Assembly: GCA_910578235.1 (NCBI GenBank)
Contig: CAJTPP010000016.1
Coordinates: 42,583-47,988 of the forward strand
Length of the DNA stretch: 5,406 nt
From: an uncultured Clostridia bacterium
Lineage (GTDB): Bacteria; Bacillota; Clostridia; UBA1381
Direction: 5' to 3'
Shown here: positions 5,371 to 5,406 of the stretch, in pieces
Position numbering within the stretch: position 1 is the first letter of the stretch
Layout: every line of letters starts with the position of its first letter
The notes under the pieces: generated by a model
Databases searched by the model: none
What the model saw: the letters and a program-made list of their open reading frames with translations, nothing else
Told to the model about the DNA's origin: nothing
Program-made: the position numbers and the translations under genes

Positions 5371-5406
5371 AACATTAAAAACCGTGTAAATGCTTGAAAA
5401 CACAGC

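Overview
The window looks like a chromosomal piece of an anaerobic endospore-forming Firmicute, most likely class Clostridia. The main reason is a long minus-strand run of spoIIIA genes in the canonical order AA-AB-AC-AD-AE-AF-AG, as known from Bacillus and Clostridia. Purine-rich Shine-Dalgarno sites precede nearly every gene. Species cannot be named from the sequence alone. All protein genes are on the minus strand; a single tRNA gene at the right end is on the plus strand.

Positions 1-3619 (minus) hold the spoIIIA operon, read right to left. SpoIIIAA is a secretion-type ATPase, SpoIIIAB to AF are small membrane proteins, and SpoIIIAG is cut by the left edge of the window. Together with SpoIIIAH and forespore SpoIIQ, which lie outside this window, these proteins form the mother cell-to-forespore channel or 'feeding tube' needed for late forespore gene expression. 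Genes overlap or are separated by 1 to 27 bases. The visible defect is in spoIIIAB, where N- and C-terminal halves lie in different frames (apparent loss of one base near 2434-2459). A sigma-E-like promoter and a strong ribosome binding site precede spoIIIAA, and the ribosome binding site favours the second ATG (3619) as its start.

Positions 3730-5091 (minus) hold a second, compact operon: an SdpR-like ArsR-family repressor, an SdpI-like membrane immunity/signal protein, and an O6-alkylguanine-DNA alkyltransferase (ogt). It ends in a hairpin terminator whose loop is the ogt stop codon. No sdpABC toxin genes are visible.

Positions 5092-5293 are intergenic and regulatory. Two perfect palindromes (38 and 42 bp) share the core CTATTTAG-N8-CTAAATAG and sit 55 bp apart. 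The predicted sdpR promoter has its -35 box in one palindrome and its -10 box in the other, which suggests a two-site operator for SdpR autoregulation. A divergent consensus-like promoter then drives a tRNA-Arg(ACG) gene (5294-5370).

Nothing here is clearly a wholly new system. The points most worth a second look are the twin-palindrome operator, the sdpR-sdpI-ogt gene set without a toxin locus, and the split spoIIIAB.
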